Counted from the first letter of the stretch, positions 1 to 5,775 are shown. The stretch is 5,775 nucleotides of DNA from Candidatus Cloacimonadota bacterium (GCA_021157645.1 JAGGWC010000081.1:1-5775), one strand, 5' to 3'. A program made the numbers and translations. Notes: generated from the letters alone by a model not told the origin.

Positions 1-536
1 ACATTTTGGTTCAGAAAATTATCAGTATCATTAAGTATAGTTGTATAGATAGCTTGTGCGATATAATTTGCAGTTTCTTTATTAAATTCTTTAATTTCTT
101 TCTTAAACATATTATAAATAATTGCACCTGCAGAAACTACTGAAGTATTTATATATGTATCAGCATCTTCTATAAACTCACTTAGAATATGATGATCTAT
201 AGCAATTATTTTTTTTGCGGTTGGGATAAGCGGTTCACAGATGCCGATACGTTCCACTTCGTGACAATCCAGTAATATAAGAAGATCATAGATCATGGAT
301 TCAGAGAAAACTTTAGCTCGTTCATATCCATTTAGGAAATCATATATTTCAGAGGGTTCTTCTTCAAGAACTACATCTGATTTTATGTTTTGTTGTTGAA
401 GAATTTCTTGTAGTGCTAAACAAGCAGGAAAACCATCCCCATCAGGATTTTTGTGCGTTAGAATTGCAATTTTGGAATAATTATTTACTGCTTCATTAAA
501 GATTTTCTTGATTTCAGATAATTTTTCAATAATCAT
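1..536 (-). CDS. nrnA: DHH-family phosphoesterase, NrnA-like (oligoribonuclease/pAp phosphatase), N-terminal part, cut by window edge
   Basis: The frame opens with ATG at 536 and stays open for 178 codons to the left edge, so the C-terminal part, including any DHHA1 substrate-binding domain, is missing. My translation shows the DHH-family metal motifs in order: THKNPDGDG at residues 27-35 (motif I, DGD), LLDCHEVERIG at 88-98 (the NrnA-like D-x-x-x-x-x-R-x-G stretch), IDHH at 113-116 (the family-naming motif), and YTTILNDTDNF at 164-174 (motif IV). Known NrnA proteins hydrolyse 2-5 nt RNAs and 3'-phosphoadenosine 5'-phosphate in the cytoplasm with Mn2+. A DHH gene directly after rbfA is common in this operon, which supports the call. 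The start overlaps the rbfA stop as ATGA, and an AAGGAAG Shine-Dalgarno lies inside the last rbfA codons, suggesting translational coupling. Motif IV reads DTD instead of the usual DTG, and the residues after DGD are GFPAC rather than the usual small-residue/GS pattern. The DHH family is certain; the exact substrate is inferred. Confidence 0.85.
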   Translation of the reverse strand, partial: MIIEKLSEIKKIFNEAVNNYSKIAILTHKNPDGDGFPACLALQEILQQQNIKSDVVLEEEPSEIYDFLNGYERAKVFSESMIYDLLILLDCHEVERIGICEPLIPTAKKIIAIDHHILSEFIEDADTYINTSVVSAGAIIYNMFKKEIKEFNKETANYIAQAIYTTILNDTDNFLNQN

Positions 537-889
537 TTTTCTTCCTTTTTCTCTGCATGAATTTTTGCGAATATTTTATCTAGATCACGAGCATTTTCTT
601 CTAATTTGTCATATTCAAAACTGATTTCAGGTATTTTCCGCATGAATTTTGCTTTAGCGATTTCGTTTTTAAGAAATCCACTACTTTTCTTTAAAGATCT
701 GAGGACATCTTCTGTTTTTGTCTCATCAAAATGCGTAAAGAATATTCTTAAATATGACAGATCATTTGTGAGTTTAACTCCCGTAACTGTAACCATAGTA
801 AGATTATTATCCCGAAGCTTAAAACTTATTGTAGCACTAAGTAGTTTAAAAAGTTCGCTTTCTAATCTTTTTATTCTTATTCTTGCCAT
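533..889 (-). CDS. rbfA: Ribosome-binding factor A (30S maturation factor)
   Basis: RbfA is a small single-KH-domain protein that binds the immature 30S subunit near the 5' end of 16S rRNA (helix 1) and is needed for late 30S maturation and cold growth. The 118-residue length is typical. Visible hallmarks are the strand VTVTGVKLTNDLSYLRIFF at residues 33-51, the helix kink SSG at 69-71 (family: A/S-x-G), and the terminal block MRKIPEISFEYD at 83-94, matching the family pattern R-x-x-P-E-L-x-F-x-x-D. The usual DPR before the first strand is DNN here (27-29). The C-terminus is a lysine/glutamate tail (KKEEK). The gene follows infB after a 15-base gap, with only a weak AGAG-like ribosome site, so coupling to infB translation is plausible. 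Its TGA overlaps the ATG of the DHH gene. infB-rbfA adjacency is one of the most conserved gene pairs in bacteria, which makes the call secure. Confidence 0.95.
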   Translation of the reverse strand: MARIRIKRLESELFKLLSATISFKLRDNNLTMVTVTGVKLTNDLSYLRIFFTHFDETKTEDVLRSLKKSSGFLKNEIAKAKFMRKIPEISFEYDKLEENARDLDKIFAKIHAEKKEEK

Positions 890-904
890 TATATTCTCTA
901 AAAT

Positions 905-3310
905 CTATTTCAGTTTTCTTTCAACTTCTTCAACAATGTAATTTTCAATTATATCATCAGTTTTGATATCATTATAATTCTCAATTCCAATTCCGCCTTC
1001 CGTTCCTGCTTTCAGTTCTTTCACCTCTTCAGAATAATGTTTTAATGAAGCTAACTTGCCTTCATGAATTATAATATCGTTTCGGTAAATTCTGATAACG
1101 CCCGTATTTCTAATTACACCTTTTTCAACTGTAACACCGGCAATAGTTCCAACCCCTTTAATTCTAAAAACTTGTTTCACGATAGCAGTACCAAAATATT
1201 TCTCTACAAATTTTGGTTTCAGCATACCAGTCATTGCACTTTCAATTTCTTCAATTGCTTCATAGATGATCTGGTACAATTTAATTTCTACATTTTCATC
1301 TTCTGCTAGTTTTTTTGCGGATGTGCCTGCTCTTACATGAAATCCTATAATTATAGCATTAGAAGCTGAAGCCATGTTTACATCGGCATCATTAATTCCA
1401 CCAACTGCTTTGCGGATGATATGTACCACAACTTCGTCTGTACTGAGTTTTTGGAATGAATCGCATAAGGCTTCCACAGAGCCATCTGTATCTGCTTTTA
1501 CAATAAGTTTGATCTCACTCATTTGATTTTCTTTGATTCTCTGGAACAAGTTATCAAGATTTGTTTTTGATTGGAATTTCTCACGCTCACGTCGGATATT
1601 CCTTCTTTCTGCGCTGATTTGACGAGCTTTCTTCTCATCATCTACTTTATTAAGAATATCGCCAGCTTTGGGAACTTTATTCAAACCATATATTACACCT
1701 ACATCGGCAGGATTGAGTTCATCAATTTCTTGTCCACGTTCATCCTCGATTCTTCTGATATGACCATAAGTAGCACCACAAACCACACTATCAGATTTTC
1801 CGAGCTTTCCCTTTTGCACTAAAATCGTTACTATTGTTCCTTTTTGTGCATCTTTTTTAGATTCGATTACAATACCTTCAGCATTAATATTAATTGGAGA
1901 TTTAAGTTCCATCATTTCTGTTGTTAGTAAAATAGAGTCGAGTAGATCATCAATTCCTTCACCTGTTTTTGCAGAACATTCCGTCCACATAACATCACCA
2001 CCGTAATCTTCCAACATGATATTTTGTTTCATCAGATCAGCAATAGTTTTATCAACATTTGCATCTTTAAGATCTATTTTATTTATAGCTACAATTATAG
2101 TAACACCTGCAGATTTTGCATGGTCAATTGCTTCGATAGTTTGTTTTTTCACACTTTCATTAGCTGCAACAACAATAACCGCAATATCCGTAACATTCGC
2201 ACCACGAGCACGCATAGCAGCGAAAGCTTCGTGACCTGGTGTATCGAGGAAAGTGATCTTATGACCATTATAATCAACTTGATATGCACCAATATGCTGC
2301 GTAATTCCACCTGCCTCACCTGCAATAACATTTGTAGAACGGATTCTATCTAGAATGGCTGTCTTACCATGATCAACATGTCCCATAACAGTTACAATCG
2401 GTGGTCGTGCTGCTGTTTCAACATCACCATCATCTACTTTGTGTTCTTCCAGAATTTCGCTGCCGTATTCTTCTTTAAATTCAACATCAAAATCGAATTC
2501 ATCACAAATCATCTCAAGCGATTCTTTATCCAGACGTTGATTTATAGTAACCATCTGTCCCATCATAAAAAATTTAGTTATTATCACAGAAGCAGATATA
2601 TCCATCATTTTAGCTAATTCGCTTACAGAAGTGTATTCATTGAGGACTATTTTTTCATCACGTTCAATTACTACTTTATCTTTTTTATATTTTTTCTTTT
2701 TGGAGGAATCGTCAGATAATGTTTGCTTAATATTTTTAGCAATTGTAGCTTCTTCCAATTCATTTGGAACAAATCGTTTTTTCCTTTTACTTTTTGATAA
2801 GTATTGCATTTTAGCTTTCAAGTGCTTATCTTTCTTATCAAATGATTTTTCGGAAACTGCCTTTTTATCATGACCCTTAAATTTTCTTTTTTCTTCAGTT
2901 GGCGGTACATTAGGTAATTTGGATTGTTTAGAAGTAGCAATAGGTTTCTTATAAGTATTTCCTTTATTACTAGGTTTTCTAGTATCAGTTTTCTTGATAC
3001 TTTTTTCAACAAAATTCTGAACTTTTTCCCTTTTTTCTTTTTCGGAAGTTTGAAATTTCTTTTCTTTTTCAATCTCTATTTTTTTCCTGTCTGCCAGGAT
3101 AATTTTTTTATGGAAAGTATTTCTATCGTGCTGACGTTTTTTTACAGCATCAAATTCTGCGTTAAACTTAGCACGAATATTTTTTTCTGTTTCCTCATCA
3201 ATAGGGCTCATATGGCTTTTAACAATAACACCCATATCATTCAGATGTTTTTTTAGAGCGGCTGTTGATATTTTCAGTTCTTTAGCTAATTGATGTACTT
3301 TCGTCGGCAT
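905..3310 (-). CDS. infB: Translation initiation factor IF-2
   Basis: IF-2 is the GTPase that brings fMet-tRNA to the P site and promotes 50S joining. At 801 residues it lies between B. subtilis (about 716) and E. coli (890). Order: an IF2_N helical module at about 4-40 (VHQLAKELKIS to VKSHMS); a lysine-rich, probably disordered linker at about 53-215; a second IF2_N module at about 222-275; a G domain with G1 GHVDHGKT 310-317, GGITQHIGAY 334-343, G3 DTPGH 356-360, G4 NKID 410-413 and G5 SAK 446-448; a beta-barrel ending in VPKAGD 546-551; domain 3 with KADTDGSVEAL 605-615; and the C2 fMet-tRNA domain at about 700-801. Oddities: the usual VAADDGVMPQT is VAANESVKKQT (381-391), and both cysteines usual in C2 are replaced (V726, G772). 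The start has TGGAGGATAC directly upstream of ATG. It lies 12 bases after the L7Ae-like gene. Confidence 0.98.
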   Translation of the reverse strand: MPTKVHQLAKELKISTAALKKHLNDMGVIVKSHMSPIDEETEKNIRAKFNAEFDAVKKRQHDRNTFHKKIILADRKKIEIEKEKKFQTSEKEKREKVQNFVEKSIKKTDTRKPSNKGNTYKKPIATSKQSKLPNVPPTEEKRKFKGHDKKAVSEKSFDKKDKHLKAKMQYLSKSKRKKRFVPNELEEATIAKNIKQTLSDDSSKKKKYKKDKVVIERDEKIVLNEYTSVSELAKMMDISASVIITKFFMMGQMVTINQRLDKESLEMICDEFDFDVEFKEEYGSEILEEHKVDDGDVETAARPPIVTVMGHVDHGKTAILDRIRSTNVIAGEAGGITQHIGAYQVDYNGHKITFLDTPGHEAFAAMRARGANVTDIAVIVVAANESVKKQTIEAIDHAKSAGVTIIVAINKIDLKDANVDKTIADLMKQNIMLEDYGGDVMWTECSAKTGEGIDDLLDSILLTTEMMELKSPININAEGIVIESKKDAQKGTIVTILVQKGKLGKSDSVVCGATYGHIRRIEDERGQEIDELNPADVGVIYGLNKVPKAGDILNKVDDEKKARQISAERRNIRREREKFQSKTNLDNLFQRIKENQMSEIKLIVKADTDGSVEALCDSFQKLSTDEVVVHIIRKAVGGINDADVNMASASNAIIIGFHVRAGTSAKKLAEDENVEIKLYQIIYEAIEEIESAMTGMLKPKFVEKYFGTAIVKQVFRIKGVGTIAGVTVEKGVIRNTGVIRIYRNDIIIHEGKLASLKHYSEEVKELKAGTEGGIGIENYNDIKTDDIIENYIVEEVERKLK

Positions 3311-3322
3311 GTATCCTCCAAT

Positions 3323-3622
3323 TTAACCAATCGATCGCAAAATTCCTTTAGCGAAATTTGCGTCTTCAATACAAATTATTCCAATATCTCTGATCTTAAA
3401 TTCCCTTCCGAAAAGAGACTTAGAACCATATTCCACAATTTTAACATTGTTTGCATTTGCCATATTCAACAAATGTTTTTTCCTTTTTTCAGCGAGGTCT
3501 GTTGCATAAATGAGCAATTTTGCATTATTAGAAAAACAGGATCTTTCACAGGCATCATAACCGGATTTCAATTTTCGGGCTTTTCTTGCCATGTGCAAAA
3601 GATTAATAATTTTATCTTCCAT
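3323..3622 (-). CDS. ylxQ: L7Ae/L30e-type K-turn RNA-binding protein (YlxQ-like)
   Basis: This 99-residue protein matches the bacterial L7Ae-fold proteins found between ylxR and infB. The N-terminal helix has NLLHMARKARKLKSG at residues 7-21, corresponding to the family pattern LG-x-A-x-R-A-G-K-x-x-SG. The strand/helix AKLLIYATDLAEKRKKHL at 34-51 matches the L7Ae 'AxLVxxAxDxS' region, and FGREF followed by DIGIICIEDANFAKGI (79-94) resembles the family's C-terminal end. Relatives (YlxQ, RplGA, YbxF) bind kink-turn RNAs; the cellular target of YlxQ is not well established. The start is well supported: AAGGAG (3634-3639) and a nearer AGGAA (3628-3632) precede ATG on the minus strand. The first 11 bases overlap the end of ylxR in another frame, indicating tight coupling of the two RNA-binding proteins. 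The symbol is given by family and position, not by proven orthology. Confidence 0.85.
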   Translation of the reverse strand: MEDKIINLLHMARKARKLKSGYDACERSCFSNNAKLLIYATDLAEKRKKHLLNMANANNVKIVEYGSKSLFGREFKIRDIGIICIEDANFAKGILRSIG

Positions 3623-3851
3623 TAAAGTTCCTGCTCCTTAATATTTTCTTAACACTGTTTTCTAATTTCTGTAAACAGTCATTACTATTACACACATAAT
3701 AACCACGTTTTTCAATTTTACAATTCAAATCAAATACGATTTCAGAATTCAATAGAACAAATCTTATCAATTTTTTCTTATCTATTTTCGTTCTGCACAC
3801 TACACACATTCTTTGTGGAATATGACCAGCATTTGATAATCTATTCGGCAT
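3612..3851 (-). CDS. ylxR: YlxR/RnpM-family RNA-binding protein (DUF448)
   Basis: This 79-residue protein has the YlxR signature: IPQRMCVVCRTKIDKKKLIRFV at residues 11-32, matching the family pattern P-x-R-x-C-x-x-C-x-x-x-x-x-K-x-x-L-x-R, then KRGYYVC at 48-54 (usually GRGAYVC) and a fourth cysteine at 59. The four cysteines (16, 19, 54, 59) sit as C-x-x-C and C-x4-C pairs, though whether they bind metal is not settled from sequence. In B. subtilis the protein (also called RnpM) binds RNase P RNA and modulates its activity, as I recall; a general RNA-binding role is the safer statement. The ATG has no strong Shine-Dalgarno: only TTGGAT lies near it, and a better AGGAA is about 16 bases away inside a small hairpin. 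The gene may therefore depend on coupling to nusA, which ends 32 bases earlier. The 3' end overlaps the next gene. Confidence 0.92.
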   Translation of the reverse strand: MPNRLSNAGHIPQRMCVVCRTKIDKKKLIRFVLLNSEIVFDLNCKIEKRGYYVCNSNDCLQKLENSVKKILRSRNFNGR

Positions 3852-3866
3852 TGAAATCCAATAATT

Positions 3867-3882
3867 TTCCTAATAATAGGAA
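3867..3882 (-). other. Small inverted repeat in the nusA-ylxR gap
   Basis: A perfect 6-bp inverted repeat, TTCCTA/TAGGAA with a 4-base loop, occupies half of the 32-base gap. On the transcript it lies just after the nusA stop and just before ylxR. It has no T tract and few G:C pairs, so it is not a convincing terminator. One arm contains AGGAA, the best Shine-Dalgarno-like string in the gap, although it is about 16 bases from the ylxR ATG. Chance formation in AT-rich DNA is quite possible. Confidence 0.3.
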
Positions 3883-3883
3883 T

Positions 3884-5116
3884 TTAGAAATATTTGGATG
3901 ATTCTTTGATCTTTTCGGCTGTTTTCTTTCCAAGACCTTCCAGATTACAAAGTTCTTTAATACTTGCTTCATAAATATCTTGGACAGAAGTATATCCATG
4001 AGTTTTTAATACTTCTGCTACTTTAGAAGAAACACCGTCTAGATCACTTACATGACTTGTAATTCTGCGTTCTTCAGAGATCTTCTCTTCAAATTCCTCT
4101 TCTGTATAGATATCCAATTTATAATCAGTAAGTTTTGCTGCGAGTTTTACGTTTTTACCTTTCTTACCAATAGCCAGATTTTTATTATCTCTATTTACGA
4201 TAATTCTGGCAAATTTTCCACGATCTGCCAAATATACTTTTTCAACCAAATCAGTTCCAATAGCATTTGCAATTAATTGTTCAGGAGCTGAATCCCACAC
4301 AACAATATCAACGAGTTCACTATTAAGTTCTTTTCTAATTGCTTCAATTCGTACTCCGTGCGGGCCAAGACAAGCTGCTGTCGCATCCACCTCAGTATTA
4401 TTAGAATAAACAGAAACTTTGGTTCGCATTCCTGGTTCACGAACTATTTTTTTAATCTCAATTTCTCCTGAAGTAATCTCAGGTATTTCAGATTCAAATA
4501 TTTTCTTCACAAATTCAGGACGTGTTCTGGATAAAATAACAATGACATCTTTTTTACGTTTACGAATATTAACCACGTAACAACGAATAATATCACCAAC
4601 TTTAAAATATTCATCTTCAACTTGTTCTTCCTTAGAAAGAAGTGCATCAGCATAACCGATATCAACAAGATAGCCATTAAAATCATCTTTTGTAATTTTT
4701 CCGGAAACTAGTTGATTTTTTTGATTTTCATAGTCGAACATGATCCTATCTTCTTCTAATAATTTTATTCGTTCAAGTATGGCTTTTCTTGCATTTCGAA
4801 TTACTTTTGGTTCAAATTCTGAAATATTCATTTCTACAGGAATTGTATCTCCTAATTCCAGATCTTCATTGATCATTCGTGCATCTTCAAAAGATATCTC
4901 GCCAAGTGTTGTGTCTCGCTCAACAATAATTCTATTGAATCTTGCAATTATCTTATTAGTATTGTAATCAGTCGTTATTTCCAATTCATTGTCTAATATC
5001 ATTTTTTTAGAAATTGCCTGATACAAACCTTCTTTAATAATTGATGTTAACTTTTCTTTATCAAGTTGTTTCAAATTAGCCAGTTCGGCAAGGGATCCCA
5101 TAATATTTAGATTCAT
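3884..5116 (-). CDS. nusA: Transcription termination/antitermination factor NusA
   Basis: NusA binds RNA polymerase near the RNA exit channel, stimulates pausing and hairpin termination, and takes part in antitermination. The 410 residues show an N-terminal RNAP-binding domain (about 1-130); an S1 domain (about 134-198, from LVSGKITKDDFNGYLVDIG to VIVILSRTRP); the family hallmark IPEITSGEIEIKKIVREPG (211-229); KH1 with GPHG at 251-254; KH2 with NLAIGKKGKN at 313-322; and a C-terminal helix-hairpin-helix segment (about 359-410, with LEGLGKKTAEKI). The length exceeds B. subtilis NusA (about 371) because of the HhH tail, but is shorter than E. coli (495), which has two acidic repeats. KH1 has His in its GxxG loop where Lys is usual. 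The chosen ATG has GAGGAG just upstream with short spacing (3 bases). An internal ATG at codon 6 is a less likely alternative. It lies 14 bases after rimP. Confidence 0.98.
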   Translation of the reverse strand: MNLNIMGSLAELANLKQLDKEKLTSIIKEGLYQAISKKMILDNELEITTDYNTNKIIARFNRIIVERDTTLGEISFEDARMINEDLELGDTIPVEMNISEFEPKVIRNARKAILERIKLLEEDRIMFDYENQKNQLVSGKITKDDFNGYLVDIGYADALLSKEEQVEDEYFKVGDIIRCYVVNIRKRKKDVIVILSRTRPEFVKKIFESEIPEITSGEIEIKKIVREPGMRTKVSVYSNNTEVDATAACLGPHGVRIEAIRKELNSELVDIVVWDSAPEQLIANAIGTDLVEKVYLADRGKFARIIVNRDNKNLAIGKKGKNVKLAAKLTDYKLDIYTEEEFEEKISEERRITSHVSDLDGVSSKVAEVLKTHGYTSVQDIYEASIKELCNLEGLGKKTAEKIKESSKYF

Positions 5117-5130
5117 AATCTCCTCACTAA

Positions 5131-5586
5131 TTATTTCTTATAATCAAAATATGTTTTAGCTTTCTTAACATCAGTCAGCTTAATTTCTTTTATTGAATCT
5201 TCAAAATTTATTTTGATACTTTCTGGTAGTACCTCTTTCAATATTCCAATAGCGGTCACAATATTCTCGCCATCTGCAAATGATATCTGAATCTTTTCAT
5301 CAATAGCACTAACATAATGTTTCTTCTGACTAAGAAAGCGTTCAAGTCCTGGTGATGATACTTCCAGAAAATATCTCTCACTTATAACATCCTCTGTTTC
5401 TAATGCTTCAGAGATTGTCCTACTCACTTTCTTGCACTCATTAATTGTAGCTCCGCCAATCTTTGTAATGTAGATCAATACAATTAATCCCTTGGATGCG
5501 CGCTTTAAACTTATATCATATAATGCTACATTTACATCTGAACAAGCACTTTTAGCAATATGTTCAATTCTTTCTTTCTGTTCCAC
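5131..5586 (-). CDS. rimP: Ribosome maturation factor RimP
   Basis: RimP binds the free 30S subunit and helps early assembly of the head and decoding region, including S12 incorporation. The 151 residues match the family length. Hallmarks: YITKIGGATINECKKVSR (39-56), equivalent to the usual 'yID-x-GGvtidDCe-x-vSR'; LEVSSPGLERFLSQ (74-87), equivalent to the strongly conserved LEVSSPGLdRpL; and a C-terminal SH3-like strand region (about 88-151) ending in the KKA motif at 141-143. The start codon is GTG at 5586, chosen because GGAGGT lies 8 bases upstream and no in-frame ATG exists nearby. It is the first gene of the cluster in this window, preceded by a non-coding leader. rimP-nusA adjacency is near universal in bacteria and supports the call. 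Its position just behind a terminator-like hairpin suggests its transcription is gated together with nusA. Confidence 0.96.
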   Translation of the reverse strand: MEQKERIEHIAKSACSDVNVALYDISLKRASKGLIVLIYITKIGGATINECKKVSRTISEALETEDVISERYFLEVSSPGLERFLSQKKHYVSAIDEKIQISFADGENIVTAIGILKEVLPESIKINFEDSIKEIKLTDVKKAKTYFDYKK

Positions 5587-5594
5587 CCCGAAAC

Positions 5595-5600
5595 ACCTCC
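5595..5600 (-). promoter_or_regulatory. Shine-Dalgarno of rimP
   Basis: GGAGGT on the minus strand, 8 bases before GTG, is the strongest ribosome-binding site in the window and fixes the GTG start of rimP. Confidence 0.85.
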
Positions 5601-5612
5601 ATAAACGATTAA

Positions 5613-5631
5613 ACCACTGAATGACAGTGGT
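5613..5631 (-). other. Leader hairpin upstream of the rimP ribosome site
   Basis: On the minus strand ACCACTG pairs with CAGTGGT (7 perfect base pairs) around the loop TCATT, ending 12 bases before the GGAGGT of rimP. No T run follows on this strand, so it is not an intrinsic terminator for the operon. It could be an RNA processing site, a protein-binding element or a structural spacer; sequence alone cannot tell. On the plus strand it is followed, after a 5-base gap, by six Ts, but no plus-strand gene lies in the window to be terminated. Confidence 0.45.
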
Positions 5632-5645
5632 ATCGATTTTTTATC

Positions 5646-5673
5646 AAAAAAATGCTGACCCGAAATGTCAGCT
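5646..5673 (-). terminator. Intrinsic-terminator-like hairpin in the rimP-nusA leader
   Basis: On the minus strand GCTGAC (5672-5667) pairs with GTCAGC (5659-5654) around the 7-base loop ATTTCGG. After one A, seven consecutive Ts (5652-5646) follow. The 6-bp stem has four G:C pairs, so it is a modest terminator. It lies 60 bases before rimP and downstream of a promoter-like sequence. It either ends an upstream minus-strand gene or acts as an attenuator of the operon. B. subtilis is reported to use NusA-stimulated termination in the leader of its rimP-nusA operon for feedback, which makes the second reading attractive but unproven here. Confidence 0.65.
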
Positions 5674-5709
5674 AAAAAAAACTATGCGCTTTTTATTTAC
5701 TTCAAATTC

Positions 5710-5737
5710 AATAAAAATTTGAGGGTTGTACTGTCAA
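5710..5737 (-). promoter_or_regulatory. Candidate sigma70-type promoter of the operon
   Basis: The minus strand carries a perfect TTGACA (5737-5732), a 16-base spacer, and TTTATT (5715-5710), which matches four of six TATAAT positions. Transcription would start near 5703, giving a leader of about 117 bases that contains both hairpins. The sequence upstream (5738-5775) is almost pure A/T and includes TATAAT at 5752-5747, which may help as an UP-like element or a second -10, although no good -35 accompanies it. The -10 is weak and such motifs arise by chance in AT-rich DNA. Confidence 0.45.
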
Positions 5738-5775
5738 GAGTAAATTATTATATAAATGTAATTTAATTAATATAA

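Noticed and set aside
606..941. Plus-strand open frame of 111 codons opposite rbfA
   Set aside because: It lies antisense to rbfA, whose protein matches its family along its full length. The plus-strand product is low-complexity (S, L, F, I rich), as expected for the complement of AT-rich coding DNA.
2818..3072. Second minus-strand frame of 84 codons inside the infB linker region
   Set aside because: The lysine-rich linker keeps several frames open; the product is low-complexity and the infB frame is continuous across it.
2924..3256. Plus-strand, phenylalanine-rich frame that could be mistaken for a small membrane protein
   Set aside because: Its hydrophobicity is an artefact of reading the complement of AAA/GAA-rich infB linker codons (giving TTT/TTC).
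3290..3625. Plus-strand open frame opposite the L7Ae-like gene and its borders
   Set aside because: It has no recognisable domain, covers the strong minus-strand ribosome site of infB, and is explained as a shadow of the minus-strand genes.
5637..5673. Box C/D-like strings (CTGA, TGAT) in the leader as a kink-turn target for the L7Ae-like protein
   Set aside because: The strings are not arranged as the asymmetric internal loop with tandem G:A pairs that a kink-turn requires; CTGA is part of the terminator stem.
5726..5754. Divergent plus-strand promoter (TTGTAC, 17-base spacer, TATATA)
   Set aside because: The -35 matches only three of six positions and the -10 four of six in very AT-rich DNA, and the only ATG just downstream (5757) is followed at once by a stop.
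5708..5773. C-terminal end of an upstream minus-strand gene entering from the right edge
   Set aside because: One frame is open from the edge to TGA at 5710-5708, but 21 codons of AT-rich sequence with no recognisable motif is not enough to call a gene; kept only as an alternative explanation for the terminator.

Overview
The window is an AT-rich bacterial segment (G+C looks like about one third by eye, not computed). It carries one tightly packed gene cluster, all on the minus strand, so it reads from high to low coordinates: rimP, nusA, ylxR, an L7Ae-type K-turn protein gene (ylxQ-like), infB, rbfA, and the first 178 codons of a DHH-family phosphoesterase (nrnA-like) cut by the left edge. 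This is the widespread translation/transcription 'nusA-infB' operon in the arrangement with ylxR and ylxQ between nusA and infB. I see no mobile element, CRISPR array, rRNA, tRNA or defence gene, and nothing that looks like an undescribed multi-gene system.

Layout: 5587-5775 is a non-coding leader or promoter region. It holds a plausible sigma70-type promoter, an intrinsic-terminator-like hairpin with a seven-T tract, a second hairpin without a T tract, and a strong Shine-Dalgarno before a GTG-started rimP. The genes then follow with gaps of 12-32 bases or short overlaps: ylxR/ylxQ-like overlap by 11 bases and rbfA/nrnA-like by 4 (ATGA). No stretch over 300 bases lacks a gene.

How the genes fit together: RimP and RbfA are 30S assembly factors. 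IF-2 places initiator tRNA and joins the subunits. NusA controls RNA polymerase pausing, termination and antitermination. YlxR and the L7Ae-like protein are small RNA-binding proteins. The DHH enzyme probably degrades nano-RNA and/or pAp. Co-transcription ties ribosome assembly, translation initiation, transcription elongation and RNA turnover together. A terminator upstream of rimP-nusA is where NusA-dependent feedback would be expected to act, and this is the best follow-up lead here.

Organism: strong Shine-Dalgarno sites argue against a typical member of Bacteroidota. The gene order resembles Firmicutes and several deep lineages. The IF-2 N-terminus (HQLAKELKIS... then VKSHMS) reminds me of Cloacimonadota and other FCB-group relatives. 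I regard the assignment as tentative. Several proteins depart from usually conserved residues (IF-2 C2 domain and G domain, RbfA, DHH enzyme), which suggests a lineage distant from the standard models.
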